Source of the DNA: Steroidobacter gossypii
GTDB taxonomy: Bacteria; Pseudomonadota; Gammaproteobacteria; Steroidobacterales; Steroidobacteraceae
Direction: 5' to 3'
DNA length: 64,000 bases
Assembly (NCBI RefSeq): GCF_016801985.1
Contig: NZ_JAEVLS010000006.1
Coordinates: 124,001 to 188,000, forward strand
Shown here: positions 34,336-42,272 of the stretch, piece by piece
Layout: the number at the start of each line of letters is the position of its first letter
Numbering within the stretch: position 1 is the first letter of the stretch
The notes under the pieces: generated by a model
What the model saw: the letters and a program-made list of their open reading frames with translations, nothing else
Told to the model about the DNA's origin: nothing
Databases searched by the model: none
Program-made: the position numbers and the translations under genes

Positions 34336-35367
34336 TCAGCGAGGGCCCCAATACCCCAGCCGCTTGCGGATTTTAAGTTTACGCCACCAGTTGCCGGGCT
34401 TGGGCTTGGGGTTGCGGGCGCCGGCGGCAATGAATTCGTCGACCGCGTCGAGCACGCGCTCGCTAGAGCGGCCGTCGCGGTAGGGGTGAATCGAGTCGGC
34501 GTATTCCCGAATGGCGCGCATCAGCTCGGGTGGCCGCGAGAGGGCGCGCTCGATGGCGGGCAGCAGCTTGTCGGGCGAATCGATGTCGATGAGCTGAGGG
34601 CCCGGGCGACGGTTCTTGAACGTCACTACCGGCTTGTACGTGAGTAGGAATTCGTTCAGCGCCGACGACGTGTCGGAGATCATCATATCGACCTGCGGGA
34701 ACAGATCGAGGATGTTGTCCTCCGTGGCGAAACGCAGGTACTCGCCTTCGAGGGCCTTGTATTTCGCAACTGTCTCGGGCGCGGTCTTGGGGTGCAACGT
34801 CACGATCCAGCGCCAGCGTCCGCTGCGCGACATCTCGCGAATGTTTTCATACAGGATGGGCGCCGCGCTCCAGGAGGGCGAGAAGGTCGAGTGATACAAG
34901 ATCACAGGCTGCTCGCGAAGCGGCGGCGGTTCGGGTGTGCCGTGCACGCGCATGAACGGATCGAGCTTGGGCCAGCCTGTTTCCCTCACGGCGAAATGTC
35001 CCAGCTCGCGGGCCTTCTCGGTGAAGGCCTGCGTATCGCGCGCACCAGTCGTGCAATACAAATCGAAAAAGCCGCGAATATAGATATGGCGCGGCTTGCC
35101 GGCGTCGAAGCCATGGAAGACTTCCACTTTGACGCCTGGGAAGAAATGCGGCACGGCGTTGCTGGACGTGAGCACCGCGATCGGCGCGAACTCCCGCACT
35201 TCGCGAGTGGTGCGAAGGAATGTTTCATCCGGCCGCAGCTCTTCGCCGCCCGGGCCGTCGAAGAACCACGCCGCTTTGTGGCCGCGCGCGCGGATCGCTT
35301 CCTGCAAAGGACGCAGAATGGCGAGCGCGTAGCGCTCCGAGCCGTACAGAAGATAATGTTTGGTCAT
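34336..35367 (-). CDS. CDP-glycerol glycerophosphotransferase-like protein
   Basis: A 343-residue protein. The region FPQVDMMISDTSSALNEFLLTYKPVVTF matches the catalytic half of the TagF/CDP-glycerol transferase fold (ISDTSS motif), and VILYHSTFSPSWSAAPILYENI resembles the upstream nucleotide-binding strand. The N-terminus contains a GT-B-like first half (YLLYGSERYALAILRPLQEA). In Gram-positives such enzymes build teichoic acid; in Gram-negatives they add glycerophosphate-like groups to capsule or LPS. It is translated in the GT2-GT9 run, starting 9 bases after the GT2 stop. The acceptor is unknown. Confidence 0.75.
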   Translation of the reverse strand: MTKHYLLYGSERYALAILRPLQEAIRARGHKAAWFFDGPGGEELRPDETFLRTTREVREFAPIAVLTSSNAVPHFFPGVKVEVFHGFDAGKPRHIYIRGFFDLYCTTGARDTQAFTEKARELGHFAVRETGWPKLDPFMRVHGTPEPPPLREQPVILYHSTFSPSWSAAPILYENIREMSRSGRWRWIVTLHPKTAPETVAKYKALEGEYLRFATEDNILDLFPQVDMMISDTSSALNEFLLTYKPVVTFKNRRPGPQLIDIDSPDKLLPAIERALSRPPELMRAIREYADSIHPYRDGRSSERVLDAVDEFIAAGARNPKPKPGNWWRKLKIRKRLGYWGPR

Positions 35368-35376
35368 CGGTAAGAG

Positions 35377-36207
35377 TTACGGATCCAATCCATAGCCGTG
35401 CAGCAGCTCTGCCGCCATGTCACGGGACTCGGGATTGCGCTGCATTTCGTAATAGCGCATGCGCTTGTACACGGCGTACGCCGCGGCCGTTTGCGAAACC
35501 ACGTAACCGCGCCAGCCATCCAGAAACGCCAGTCGAATCAGATAATCCTTGATGAAGGCGGCGATATACACCAACGGCGTCATCCACATCTGCACCGGTT
35601 TGCCACGATCCAGCCAGTCGCGCGCTTTGAGCTCGGCATAGCGCAGCGTCTTGAGCTGTTTATGAACCAGCGTCGGGTTGTTCAGATGAATGAACGGATG
35701 CTCGAACGTGGGCGTCGGTCCGTCGAAGCGCAGCGATTCGTGCACGCGCACGTCGGTCCAGCGCGCTCGGCCGCGATGATAGAGGCGGCCCATGCGCTCG
35801 CCAACCATGGGGCGATACCAGCGCATCGGCGCGCCCATGTACCAGGTCTGGCGTCGCAGGATGGCGCCCGCATTCGAAGATTGCATGAGCTGCGGCAGGC
35901 GCTGCTGGATTTCGGCTGCAAGCTCGGGCGACAGAGCTTCGTCCGCATCCAGCACCAGGATCCAGTCATGCTGGGCCTGGGTGCTGGCGAAATTGCGTTG
36001 TGGCCCGAAGCCCAGCCAGTCCTGATGGACCACGCGAGCGCCATGCTGCCGGCAGACTTCCTGGGTGCCGTCGGTGCTGCCCGAGTCGATCACCAGTTTT
36101 TCGGCGGCGAACGGCACGCTGTCGAGGCAGCGGCCGATGGCGGCGGCTTCGTTGCGCGCAATGATCAGGAGCGTGATGGGCAGCTTGGGGCTGGGTTCTG
36201 GAACCAT
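35377..36207 (-). CDS. Glycosyltransferase family 2 (LPS core-type)
   Basis: A 276-residue GT2. Start region ITLLIIARNEAAAIGRCLDSV, the SGSTDGT nucleotide loop and the LVLDADEALSPELAAEIQQR DxD segment (quoted in part) match the WaaE/KdtX type of beta-1,4-glucosyltransferases. The ending is helical with YAVYKRMRYYEMQRN. No membrane anchor is seen. It is likely to add a hexose to heptose of the LPS inner core. It lies between the heptosyltransferase gene and the CDP-glycerol transferase-like gene. Confidence 0.85.
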   Translation of the reverse strand: MVPEPSPKLPITLLIIARNEAAAIGRCLDSVPFAAEKLVIDSGSTDGTQEVCRQHGARVVHQDWLGFGPQRNFASTQAQHDWILVLDADEALSPELAAEIQQRLPQLMQSSNAGAILRRQTWYMGAPMRWYRPMVGERMGRLYHRGRARWTDVRVHESLRFDGPTPTFEHPFIHLNNPTLVHKQLKTLRYAELKARDWLDRGKPVQMWMTPLVYIAAFIKDYLIRLAFLDGWRGYVVSQTAAAYAVYKRMRYYEMQRNPESRDMAAELLHGYGLDP

Positions 36208-36256
36208 ACGGGCAGTTTCGCAGCGGGCGTCAGCCCCGGCAATGGGGCGCGCCGGC

Positions 36257-37324
36257 TCACTTCTTCTGGCGGGCGAGGCTCAGCAGCACCGCGTGCAGCT
36301 TCTTGATCACGTCATCGGGTGTGATCAGGTCCATCACACCGGGCCGTTCGATCTTGGTGGTCCAGGGGATTTCGGCGGCCGGGCGCCCCATCAGTCGGCG
36401 CGCGGCCTGATCGTATTTGTCTACGCACCATTGGCGGCTCAGATAAGGTCCACTGCGCGCCGGATTGGTGGCTGCATACAAGCCGATGACCGGGATGCCC
36501 GCGGCCGTTCCCATGTGCGCAGGGCCGGAATCTGGCGTGATGAGCACCGTGGCGCGCTCGAGAGTGGCGAAGAACTGGAGCAGCGTGTCCTGGCCGATGG
36601 TGTTCTCGCATTTCTGCTTCATGCGGCTGACGATTTCGGCGCCGGTGCGTCGCTCGATCTCGCTCGGTCCGCCGCACAGGATCACGCGCATGCCGAGTGA
36701 CGAGACCGCGTAATCCGCGACCTCTGCGTAATATTCCGATCGCCAGTTGCGCAGCTGATGACTCGAGCAGGGGCTGATGAGCAGCGTGTTGCCGGGCTCG
36801 GGAATGACTCGTTGCGCGTAGGCGAGCGCGTCCTCGCTGAGTGGGATGTCCCAGCGCAGCAGCCGCTCGTACACGTCGAACTTTTCGGCGAAGCCGAACA
36901 GCCCGTCCATCACGTGCTGGCGGGACGCCGGAGCGATGCTCGTGTTGGTGAACAACCATTGCAGCTCGCGCGCCCGGCTGCGATCGAAACCAAGTCGGAC
37001 CTTGGCTTTGATGGCGGTAGAAAGGATGCTTGCGCGCAGCGACAGCTGCATGTGCATGAGCACGTCGAAGGTCCGGCCGCGCAATGCGTCGTTGAGCCTG
37101 GCGCGCGCTTTCCAGGTGTTCTCGCGCTTGTCGACCACGATGAACTCGATATCGGGCAGATGCCCGAACAGCTTGGCTTCGAGGCGGCCGATCACCCAGG
37201 TGAAGCGGGTGGCGGGCCAGGCCCGCTGCAAGGTGCGGATCACCGGCAGTACATGGCAGGTATCGCCGATCGCCGAAAGCCGCAGGATGCAGACGCTGGC
37301 AGGTGGATGGGTGACGTTATACAT
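36257..37324 (-). CDS. Heptosyltransferase-type glycosyltransferase family 9
   Basis: The ATG at 37324 gives 355 residues. The N-terminus ILRLSAIGDTCHVLPVIRTLQ is the ADP-heptose/LPS heptosyltransferase signature, and TVLITPDSGPAHMGTAAGIPVIGLYAATNP in the C-terminal half carries the nucleotide-sugar site (quoted in part). WaaC/WaaF/WaaQ-type enzymes add heptose to Kdo or to the first heptose of the LPS core. Which of these it is cannot be told. Longer frames upstream would overlap kdkA; the starts of the two genes are only 10 bases apart. Confidence 0.87.
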   Translation of the reverse strand: MYNVTHPPASVCILRLSAIGDTCHVLPVIRTLQRAWPATRFTWVIGRLEAKLFGHLPDIEFIVVDKRENTWKARARLNDALRGRTFDVLMHMQLSLRASILSTAIKAKVRLGFDRSRARELQWLFTNTSIAPASRQHVMDGLFGFAEKFDVYERLLRWDIPLSEDALAYAQRVIPEPGNTLLISPCSSHQLRNWRSEYYAEVADYAVSSLGMRVILCGGPSEIERRTGAEIVSRMKQKCENTIGQDTLLQFFATLERATVLITPDSGPAHMGTAAGIPVIGLYAATNPARSGPYLSRQWCVDKYDQAARRLMGRPAAEIPWTTKIERPGVMDLITPDDVIKKLHAVLLSLARQKK

Positions 37325-37334
37325 TGCTGTCCGA

Positions 37335-38171
37335 ATGACCGACGAGCAATTCATCGCCACCGCCGGCGGCGGCATCCTATACGACGCATCGCGAGTAAGT
37401 AAGCCAGGCGCAGAATTGTTCTCGCGATCGCAATGGGCCGCGCGCGGCGCTCTCGAAGAAATCGCTGGCGGCCGCAGCTCCATCGCCCTGTTGAACGTGG
37501 CCGTGTGGCCGGGCGTGGAGCCTGGTTCTAATCCACCTGCCGCCGACGGTGGGGGTACCCGCTGGGTACTGCGCCATTATCGCCGCGGCGGCTTCATGGC
37601 CAAGCTGTCGCGGGACAGCTACGTATGGAGCGGCGCTGGCCGCACGCGCTCGTTCGCCGAGTTCCGCTTATTGGCCGAGTTGCGGAGGCGCGGCTTGCCA
37701 GTGCCCGCGCCAGTGGCGGCTCACTACGCTCGCGGGCTGATTACTTATCGCGCCGATCTGATCACGGAGCTGCTGCCGGGGACGCGCACCTTGGCGGATT
37801 CGATCACGGGGCGTGATTTGCCCGAGGCTGGATGGGTTGCCGTGGGCAGGACGGTCGCGGCGTTTCATCGGCAGGGCGTGCATCACGCGGATCTCAATGC
37901 CAACAACATCCTGTTGGGCTCGAATGGGGTGGATGTTTATTTGCTCGATTTCGACCGCGGGCGGATTGAGGCGCGCGGGGCGTGGGAGCAGGGGGTGGTG
38001 GCGCGCCTGCGGCGCTCGCTGGAGAAGATCAAAGGGCAGCGGGTGGATGTGAGATTCGGCGAGCAGGAGTGGCACTGGCTGCATTCCGCCTTGATGCTAG
38101 CGTTGACTGAAGAGGGCCCTCACCCCCTGGCCCCCTCTCCCGATGGGAGAGGGGGAACCAAACTTTCATAA
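37335..38171 (+). CDS. kdkA: 3-deoxy-D-manno-octulosonate (Kdo) kinase
   Basis: The ATG at 37335 gives 278 residues. The kinase core shows RHYRRGGFMAKLSRDSYVW, RSFAEFRLLAELRRRGLPVP, and the catalytic loop HHADLNANNILL with the later LLDFDRGRIE. KdkA phosphorylates the Kdo of lipid A precursors in organisms with a single Kdo (Haemophilus, Vibrio, Bordetella types). The known proteins end soon after the EQxW helix; here about 18 extra residues (GPHPLAPSPDGRGG) are coded by the REP-like repeat, which also supplies the stop. It is the only plus-strand gene in this part of the LPS island. Confidence 0.88.
   Translation: MTDEQFIATAGGGILYDASRVSKPGAELFSRSQWAARGALEEIAGGRSSIALLNVAVWPGVEPGSNPPAADGGGTRWVLRHYRRGGFMAKLSRDSYVWSGAGRTRSFAEFRLLAELRRRGLPVPAPVAAHYARGLITYRADLITELLPGTRTLADSITGRDLPEAGWVAVGRTVAAFHRQGVHHADLNANNILLGSNGVDVYLLDFDRGRIEARGAWEQGVVARLRRSLEKIKGQRVDVRFGEQEWHWLHSALMLALTEEGPHPLAPSPDGRGGTKLS
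38131..38155. repeat. REP-like palindrome overlapping the 3' end of kdkA
   Basis: CCCCCTCTCCC and its perfect 11-bp complement, with a 3-base loop, lie within the last codons of the Kdo kinase gene. The preceding cctcacccCctggcccc lead-in resembles that of the palindrome at 6171-6203. It probably inserted into the original end of kdkA. Confidence 0.65.
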
Positions 38172-38280
38172 GAGTTTTCTTCCGGGCAAAGGCGAGCCCG
38201 GCTCTACCGATGGGCAGTGTTTCGGAGCAGGGGCGAGGGTGCTTACTCACGCGCGGGGGCGCGGACTGCGTCGGCCGGAG

Positions 38281-39204
38281 TCAGCTCTTCTTGCGTTTGT
38301 AGTAGTCCGGGTAGTCCGGGGTGAGGCCTTTGAAGCGGCGGTGGATCCAGAGGTATTGCTCGGGGACGCGGCGGACCTGGGCTTCGATCAGTTGGTTGAA
38401 GCGGCGGGCGTCGGCGATGGGGTCGTCGCTCGGGAAGTTTTCCAGCGCGGGGTGGATGACCATGCGGTAGCGACCGCTGGGCAAGCGCTCCTGGAAATAG
38501 GGCACGACGGCCGCGCCGGTCATGCGAGCCAGACGAGAAGTGGCGGTGTTGGTGGCGGCAGGGATGCCGAAGAACGGCACCATCTCCGCGCCTTTCTTGC
38601 GATACGCCTGATCCGGCGCGTACCACACCGGCTCATTCGCTTTCAGGGACGAGATCAGCGTGCGGATGTCGTCGCGCGGAATCGCGCGTTTGGCGCGAGC
38701 ATTCCGATTGATGCTCAAGAAGCGCTCGAGCACCGCGTTGCCCGTCGGCCGGTACATGATGTTGATGTTGCCCGGCAGCTGATCGCATAACACTCGGCCA
38801 CCGATCTCCAGGGTCGTGAAATGCGCGCTGAGCAGGATGGCGCCGCGGCCGCGGGCCATGGCGGCCTCGAAGTGCTCGGCGCCTTCGAGCTGACACAACT
38901 CGGCGATGCGTCGCTTCGAGCCCCACCACGCGATCGCGGTCTCGAAAATGCCCAACCCCAGGCTCTTGAAATGTTCCTTGAGCAACTGTTCCCGCTGCGC
39001 GTCCGACAGCTCGGGCAGGCAAATGCCCATGTTGGTTCGCGCGATGCGCACGAAGGACAAAGGCAAGCGCACGATCAGGCTGCCGAAGCTGCGGCCGAGC
39101 CAGGCGAGCACGGGATACGGCAGCGGCTGTAGAGCGCGCAGCGTGCCGATGGCCAGCCAGGTGGGCCAGTAGTGCGGCTTGAGCAAAGGCAACAGGGTCT
39201 TCAT
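38281..39204 (-). CDS. Lipid A acyltransferase, LpxL/LpxM family (first of the tandem pair by position)
   Basis: The ATG at 39204 gives 307 residues. Its start overlaps the stop of the upstream paralog as TGATG. The acyltransferase His motif is HFTTLE (H-x4-E) in LLSAHFTTLEIGG. Conserved blocks include RTNMGICLPELSDAQREQLL, WYAPDQAY and PFFGIPAATNTATSR. An N-terminal membrane-anchor segment (WPTWLAIGTLRALQPLPYPVL) is visible. The enzyme transfers a fatty acyl chain from acyl-ACP to Kdo-lipid A on the inner membrane. It shares the same block order as the gene after it; the two differ in sequence and so probably acylate different positions. Confidence 0.87.
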   Translation of the reverse strand: MKTLLPLLKPHYWPTWLAIGTLRALQPLPYPVLAWLGRSFGSLIVRLPLSFVRIARTNMGICLPELSDAQREQLLKEHFKSLGLGIFETAIAWWGSKRRIAELCQLEGAEHFEAAMARGRGAILLSAHFTTLEIGGRVLCDQLPGNINIMYRPTGNAVLERFLSINRNARAKRAIPRDDIRTLISSLKANEPVWYAPDQAYRKKGAEMVPFFGIPAATNTATSRLARMTGAAVVPYFQERLPSGRYRMVIHPALENFPSDDPIADARRFNQLIEAQVRRVPEQYLWIHRRFKGLTPDYPDYYKRKKS

Positions 39205-40139
39205 CAGCGTCGATACGGATCGTCGTCGGGGCGTTTGAAGCGCTTGTAAGTCCACAGATACTGCGCCGGATTGCGGCGGGCGTGATCCTCGATCAGCTCG
39301 TGGAAGCGCCGCGTATCCTCGACGGCGTCGCCGGACGGAAAGTTCTTCAGCGGCGGATGGATGATCACCACATAGCCGCTATTGTCCGCGCGGCGCTCCG
39401 GAAAGTAAGGCAGCACCGGCGCGCCGGAAATCTTGGCTAGCCGCGAAGTAGCGACGTTGGACGCCGCGGGCACGCCGAAAAACGGCACCAGCTCGCTGTT
39501 CTTGCCGGTATAGCGCTGATCCGGCGCATACCACACCGGCAGATTGTTCTTCAGGTTTTGCAGCAGCTCGCGGATCTGCTCGCTGGTGACCGCTTGGACG
39601 GTGTGCTTTTCGCGATTACGGCGCGAAAGCTCGGCGATGAGCGGATTGCTCGGGGTCAGATACATGACGCTGGTCGGCCCGAGCAACGTCAGCGCGCGCG
39701 CCCCCATTTCCAGTGGAGTGAAGTGCGCGCTCAGCATCAACGCGCCACGCCCTTTCTCCAGCGCGTCCTGCAAATGTTCCTCGCCCTCGAACCGGATCAG
39801 CTTGCGCAAACGAGCGTCATCCGCCCACCAAACCAGGCCGGTCTCCACCAGCGTGCAGCCCAGCGACTCGAAGTGCTCGCGCACCAGGTCTTCGCGCTCG
39901 GCGTCCGACAGGCCGGGCAGGCACATGCGGATGTTGATCGAGGCAATGCGGCGATCGCGACGCGCGAAGCGATACGCCAGGCGCCCGAGCCCGCGACCCA
40001 CCGCGAACTGTGCGCCCAATGGCAACAAGTTCACGGCGCGAATCAGCCCCAGTCCGACCCAGATGGGCCAGAATCGGGGGCCGAGAAAGCGATAGAGCGG
40101 GACGCGGTCGGTCGATGGAGCCGTCGGTGATGTCGTCAT
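39204..40139 (-). CDS. Lipid A acyltransferase, LpxL/LpxM family (upstream paralog)
   Basis: The ATG at 40139 (GAAG ribosome site) gives 311 residues; an ATG at 40172 is possible. The catalytic motif HFTPLEMGARALT has H-x4-E. NIRMCLPGLSDAERE, WYAPDQRY and PFFGVPAASNVATSR are shared with the downstream paralog at about the same distances. An N-terminal hydrophobic segment (WPIWVGLGLIRAVNLL) suggests inner-membrane anchoring. It transfers an acyl chain to lipid A. It is divergent from waaA across about 54 bases, so the two may share a regulatory region. The paralog follows with TGATG overlap, which implies co-translation. Confidence 0.87.
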   Translation of the reverse strand: MTTSPTAPSTDRVPLYRFLGPRFWPIWVGLGLIRAVNLLPLGAQFAVGRGLGRLAYRFARRDRRIASINIRMCLPGLSDAEREDLVREHFESLGCTLVETGLVWWADDARLRKLIRFEGEEHLQDALEKGRGALMLSAHFTPLEMGARALTLLGPTSVMYLTPSNPLIAELSRRNREKHTVQAVTSEQIRELLQNLKNNLPVWYAPDQRYTGKNSELVPFFGVPAASNVATSRLAKISGAPVLPYFPERRADNSGYVVIIHPPLKNFPSGDAVEDTRRFHELIEDHARRNPAQYLWTYKRFKRPDDDPYRR

Positions 40140-40193
40140 CACTTCATAGATGGCAGCAGTTGCGGGTACCATCTTATAGAAGAACACCACAAC

Positions 40194-41480
40194 ATGCTGC
40201 GTTCCGTCTATACCGCACTCCTGTATGTGTTTGCGCCCATGGCCCTGGCAGGCACCGCCCTGCGCGGCCTGCGAGATCCGGCGTATCGCGAGCGGCTGTC
40301 GGAAAGATTCGGATTCACGCAGGCCGCCGCACCTGCGAGACAGCGTCGCATCTGGATCCATGCAGTGTCGGTCGGCGAGGTTCAGGCCGCGGCTCCGTTG
40401 GTCCGCGCGCTGCTGAAAAGATATCCACAGCACTCGTTTCTCATCACGACGGCAACGCCCACCGGCGCACAGCGCGTGCGAGCACTGTTCAGTGACTCGG
40501 TGACCCACGCCTATTTGCCGTACGACCTGCCAGGGGCGGTGCGCCGCTTTCTGGATCGCGTGCAGCCGTCGCTGGCCATCGTGATGGAGCGAGAGATCTG
40601 GCCCAATCTGTTCGGCGAGTGCGAGCGGCGAGAGATTCCGATTCTGCTGGCCAGTGCAAGGATCTCGGCACGCTCCGCGGTTCGACATCAGAAGTTCGCC
40701 GCGTTGTTTAGCGCGGCTCTGTCGCACAACGTGATCGTCGCGGCTCAGACGCAGCAGGACGCGGGTCGATATCGCGCCATCGGTGCTCAGCGCGTGTTAG
40801 TCACCGGCAATGTGAAATTCGACATCGAAGTGCCGCAGGCAGCGCGCGAGACCGGAGAGCAGTTGCGACTCACGCAACTCGCGAATCGTCCCGTGTGGGT
40901 CGCTGGCAGTACGCACGATGATGAAGAGCAGCAGGTTCTTGCGGCCCATCGCCTGGTGGTCGAGAAACAGCCAGATGCGCTGCTAGTCCTCGTGCCACGT
41001 CATCCGAACCGGTTCGACACTGTGCGCGCGTGGTTGAAGTCCGAGCAAATCGATTTTGTCGCGCGCAGTCGCAACGAGTCCGTCACGACGACCACGTCAG
41101 TGCTGTTGGTCGACACGCTGGGTGAGTTGATGTCTTTCTACGCCGCGGCGGATATCGCCTTCGTTGGCGGCAGTCTCATCGCGACAGTGGGCGGGCACAA
41201 CCTGCTCGAGCCCGCAGTGCTGGAGCGGCCCATTCTGGTCGGTCCTCACAATTTCAACGCGCCCGACATCGCGCAGCTGATGTTTGCAAGAGGCGCGGCG
41301 CGCCAGGTGGATTCTGCCGAACAACTCGCTGCTGCCATTCTGGATTTGTATGCGAACCCAGCGGCGCGTGCCGAAATGGGCTCGAAAGCGAGCGCGATCG
41401 TTGCGGAGAATCGTGGCGCGCTGAGCCGGGTGATGGAGCTGATCGAGTCGCTGCTTCAGGCGCCGTCACGCACCACGTGA
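40194..41480 (+). CDS. waaA: 3-deoxy-D-manno-octulosonic acid transferase (Kdo transferase)
   Basis: A 428-residue KdtA/WaaA. The N-terminus carries a membrane helix (LLYVFAPMALAGTALRGL), then IWIHAVSVGEVQAAAPL, and GGSLIATVGGHNLLEP which is the CMP-Kdo-binding region, with TPTGAQRV early. It transfers Kdo to lipid IVA, the first step of LPS core assembly. KdkA in the same island suggests it may be monofunctional (adds one Kdo), as in Haemophilus; that is inference. It is divergent from the acyltransferase pair. Its 3' end overlaps the convergent MEDS gene by 25 bases. Confidence 0.92.
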   Translation: MLRSVYTALLYVFAPMALAGTALRGLRDPAYRERLSERFGFTQAAAPARQRRIWIHAVSVGEVQAAAPLVRALLKRYPQHSFLITTATPTGAQRVRALFSDSVTHAYLPYDLPGAVRRFLDRVQPSLAIVMEREIWPNLFGECERREIPILLASARISARSAVRHQKFAALFSAALSHNVIVAAQTQQDAGRYRAIGAQRVLVTGNVKFDIEVPQAARETGEQLRLTQLANRPVWVAGSTHDDEEQQVLAAHRLVVEKQPDALLVLVPRHPNRFDTVRAWLKSEQIDFVARSRNESVTTTTSVLLVDTLGELMSFYAAADIAFVGGSLIATVGGHNLLEPAVLERPILVGPHNFNAPDIAQLMFARGAARQVDSAEQLAAAILDLYANPAARAEMGSKASAIVAENRGALSRVMELIESLLQAPSRTT

Positions 41481-41989
41481 CTGTGAATGCTGTGCAGGAG
41501 CTTGCGATATCGCGGGTTCTCGGTGAACGGCGACACCTTGTACGAACAGAACAACGTGAAGTTGTGTTGCCGGCTCAGTTCGTTCCACAGTTCCTCGAGC
41601 TGAATGGCGTAGTCCGGTTGGCCTCGCTCGGCGAGCAGCGACACCATTTCGCCGAAAAGCCGCACCGGTTGACCGCGCGCCGCGGCCTGGCTGATGAGCT
41701 GATTGAACTGGCGGTGAAAGCGCTCGCGATGAATTCCGAACTGCGGGTCGAAGACGGTTTGCAGCGTGTGCTCCGCTTGCAGCGGAATGTACCGATACTC
41801 CGCCGATAACGCCGCGGTGTTCAGGCCGATATCGAACAAATAAGCGTCCAGCTGGCGGTGATGATCGGCGGTGGCGACGGCGACGCACGTGTCGCCCGCG
41901 CACAGGCCTTCGTGCAGGAACTGGCCGGCAGCGCGAACGTACGCTTCGTCGCTGCTGAAGAACTGGACGATGTGTGCAGTGTTGCTCAT
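41456..41989 (-). CDS. MEDS-domain (DcmR-like sensory) protein
   Basis: A 177-residue protein. HIVQFFSSDEAYVRAAGQFLHEGL at the start and CVAVATADHHRQLDAYLFD match the MEDS domain found next to some histidine kinases and anti-sigma factors. The later PVRLFGEMVSLLAERGQPD block is also typical. The domain is thought to bind small ligands. Nothing beyond the MEDS domain is present, so its partner is unknown. It converges on waaA, with 25 bases of overlap. Confidence 0.8.
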   Translation of the reverse strand: MSNTAHIVQFFSSDEAYVRAAGQFLHEGLCAGDTCVAVATADHHRQLDAYLFDIGLNTAALSAEYRYIPLQAEHTLQTVFDPQFGIHRERFHRQFNQLISQAAARGQPVRLFGEMVSLLAERGQPDYAIQLEELWNELSRQHNFTLFCSYKVSPFTENPRYRKLLHSIHSHVVRDGA

Positions 41990-42240
41990 GTCGGGTCGAG
42001 GGGTCAGTCGAGCCGAGGGGCGCCCGGGTAATCACGAATCGCTGTTCCCGTGCTCGCCGTGCGAAGCGGGGCGGATGATAGTTGTATGGCAGCCGACCCG
42101 AGCAGTGCTGCTTTCCGAAGTGACAATCCTCGTCACTGCGCGTTGGTTTTTTGTCGCGATGTTGTGAAAACTGATAAACGCGCGAATCGGCGCAGAGAAC
42201 GGCGTGGTATTTGATCCACAGCGGTGAATCGAGCCGGGTT

Positions 42241-42262
42241 GGGGCCTCCAATGGGAGGCCCC
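42241..42262 (-). terminator. Hairpin after opgD
   Basis: A perfect 9-bp GGGGCCTCC/GGAGGCCCC stem with a 4-base loop lies 10 bases past the opgD stop. On the minus strand it is followed by AACCC and no U-run, so it is a probable but weak terminator. Confidence 0.5.
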
Positions 42263-42272
42263 TCGCATTGAA

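Noticed and set aside
36846-37334. Upstream extension of the Kdo kinase frame
   Set aside because: It runs antisense through the heptosyltransferase gene. The kinase family sequence begins only at 37335.
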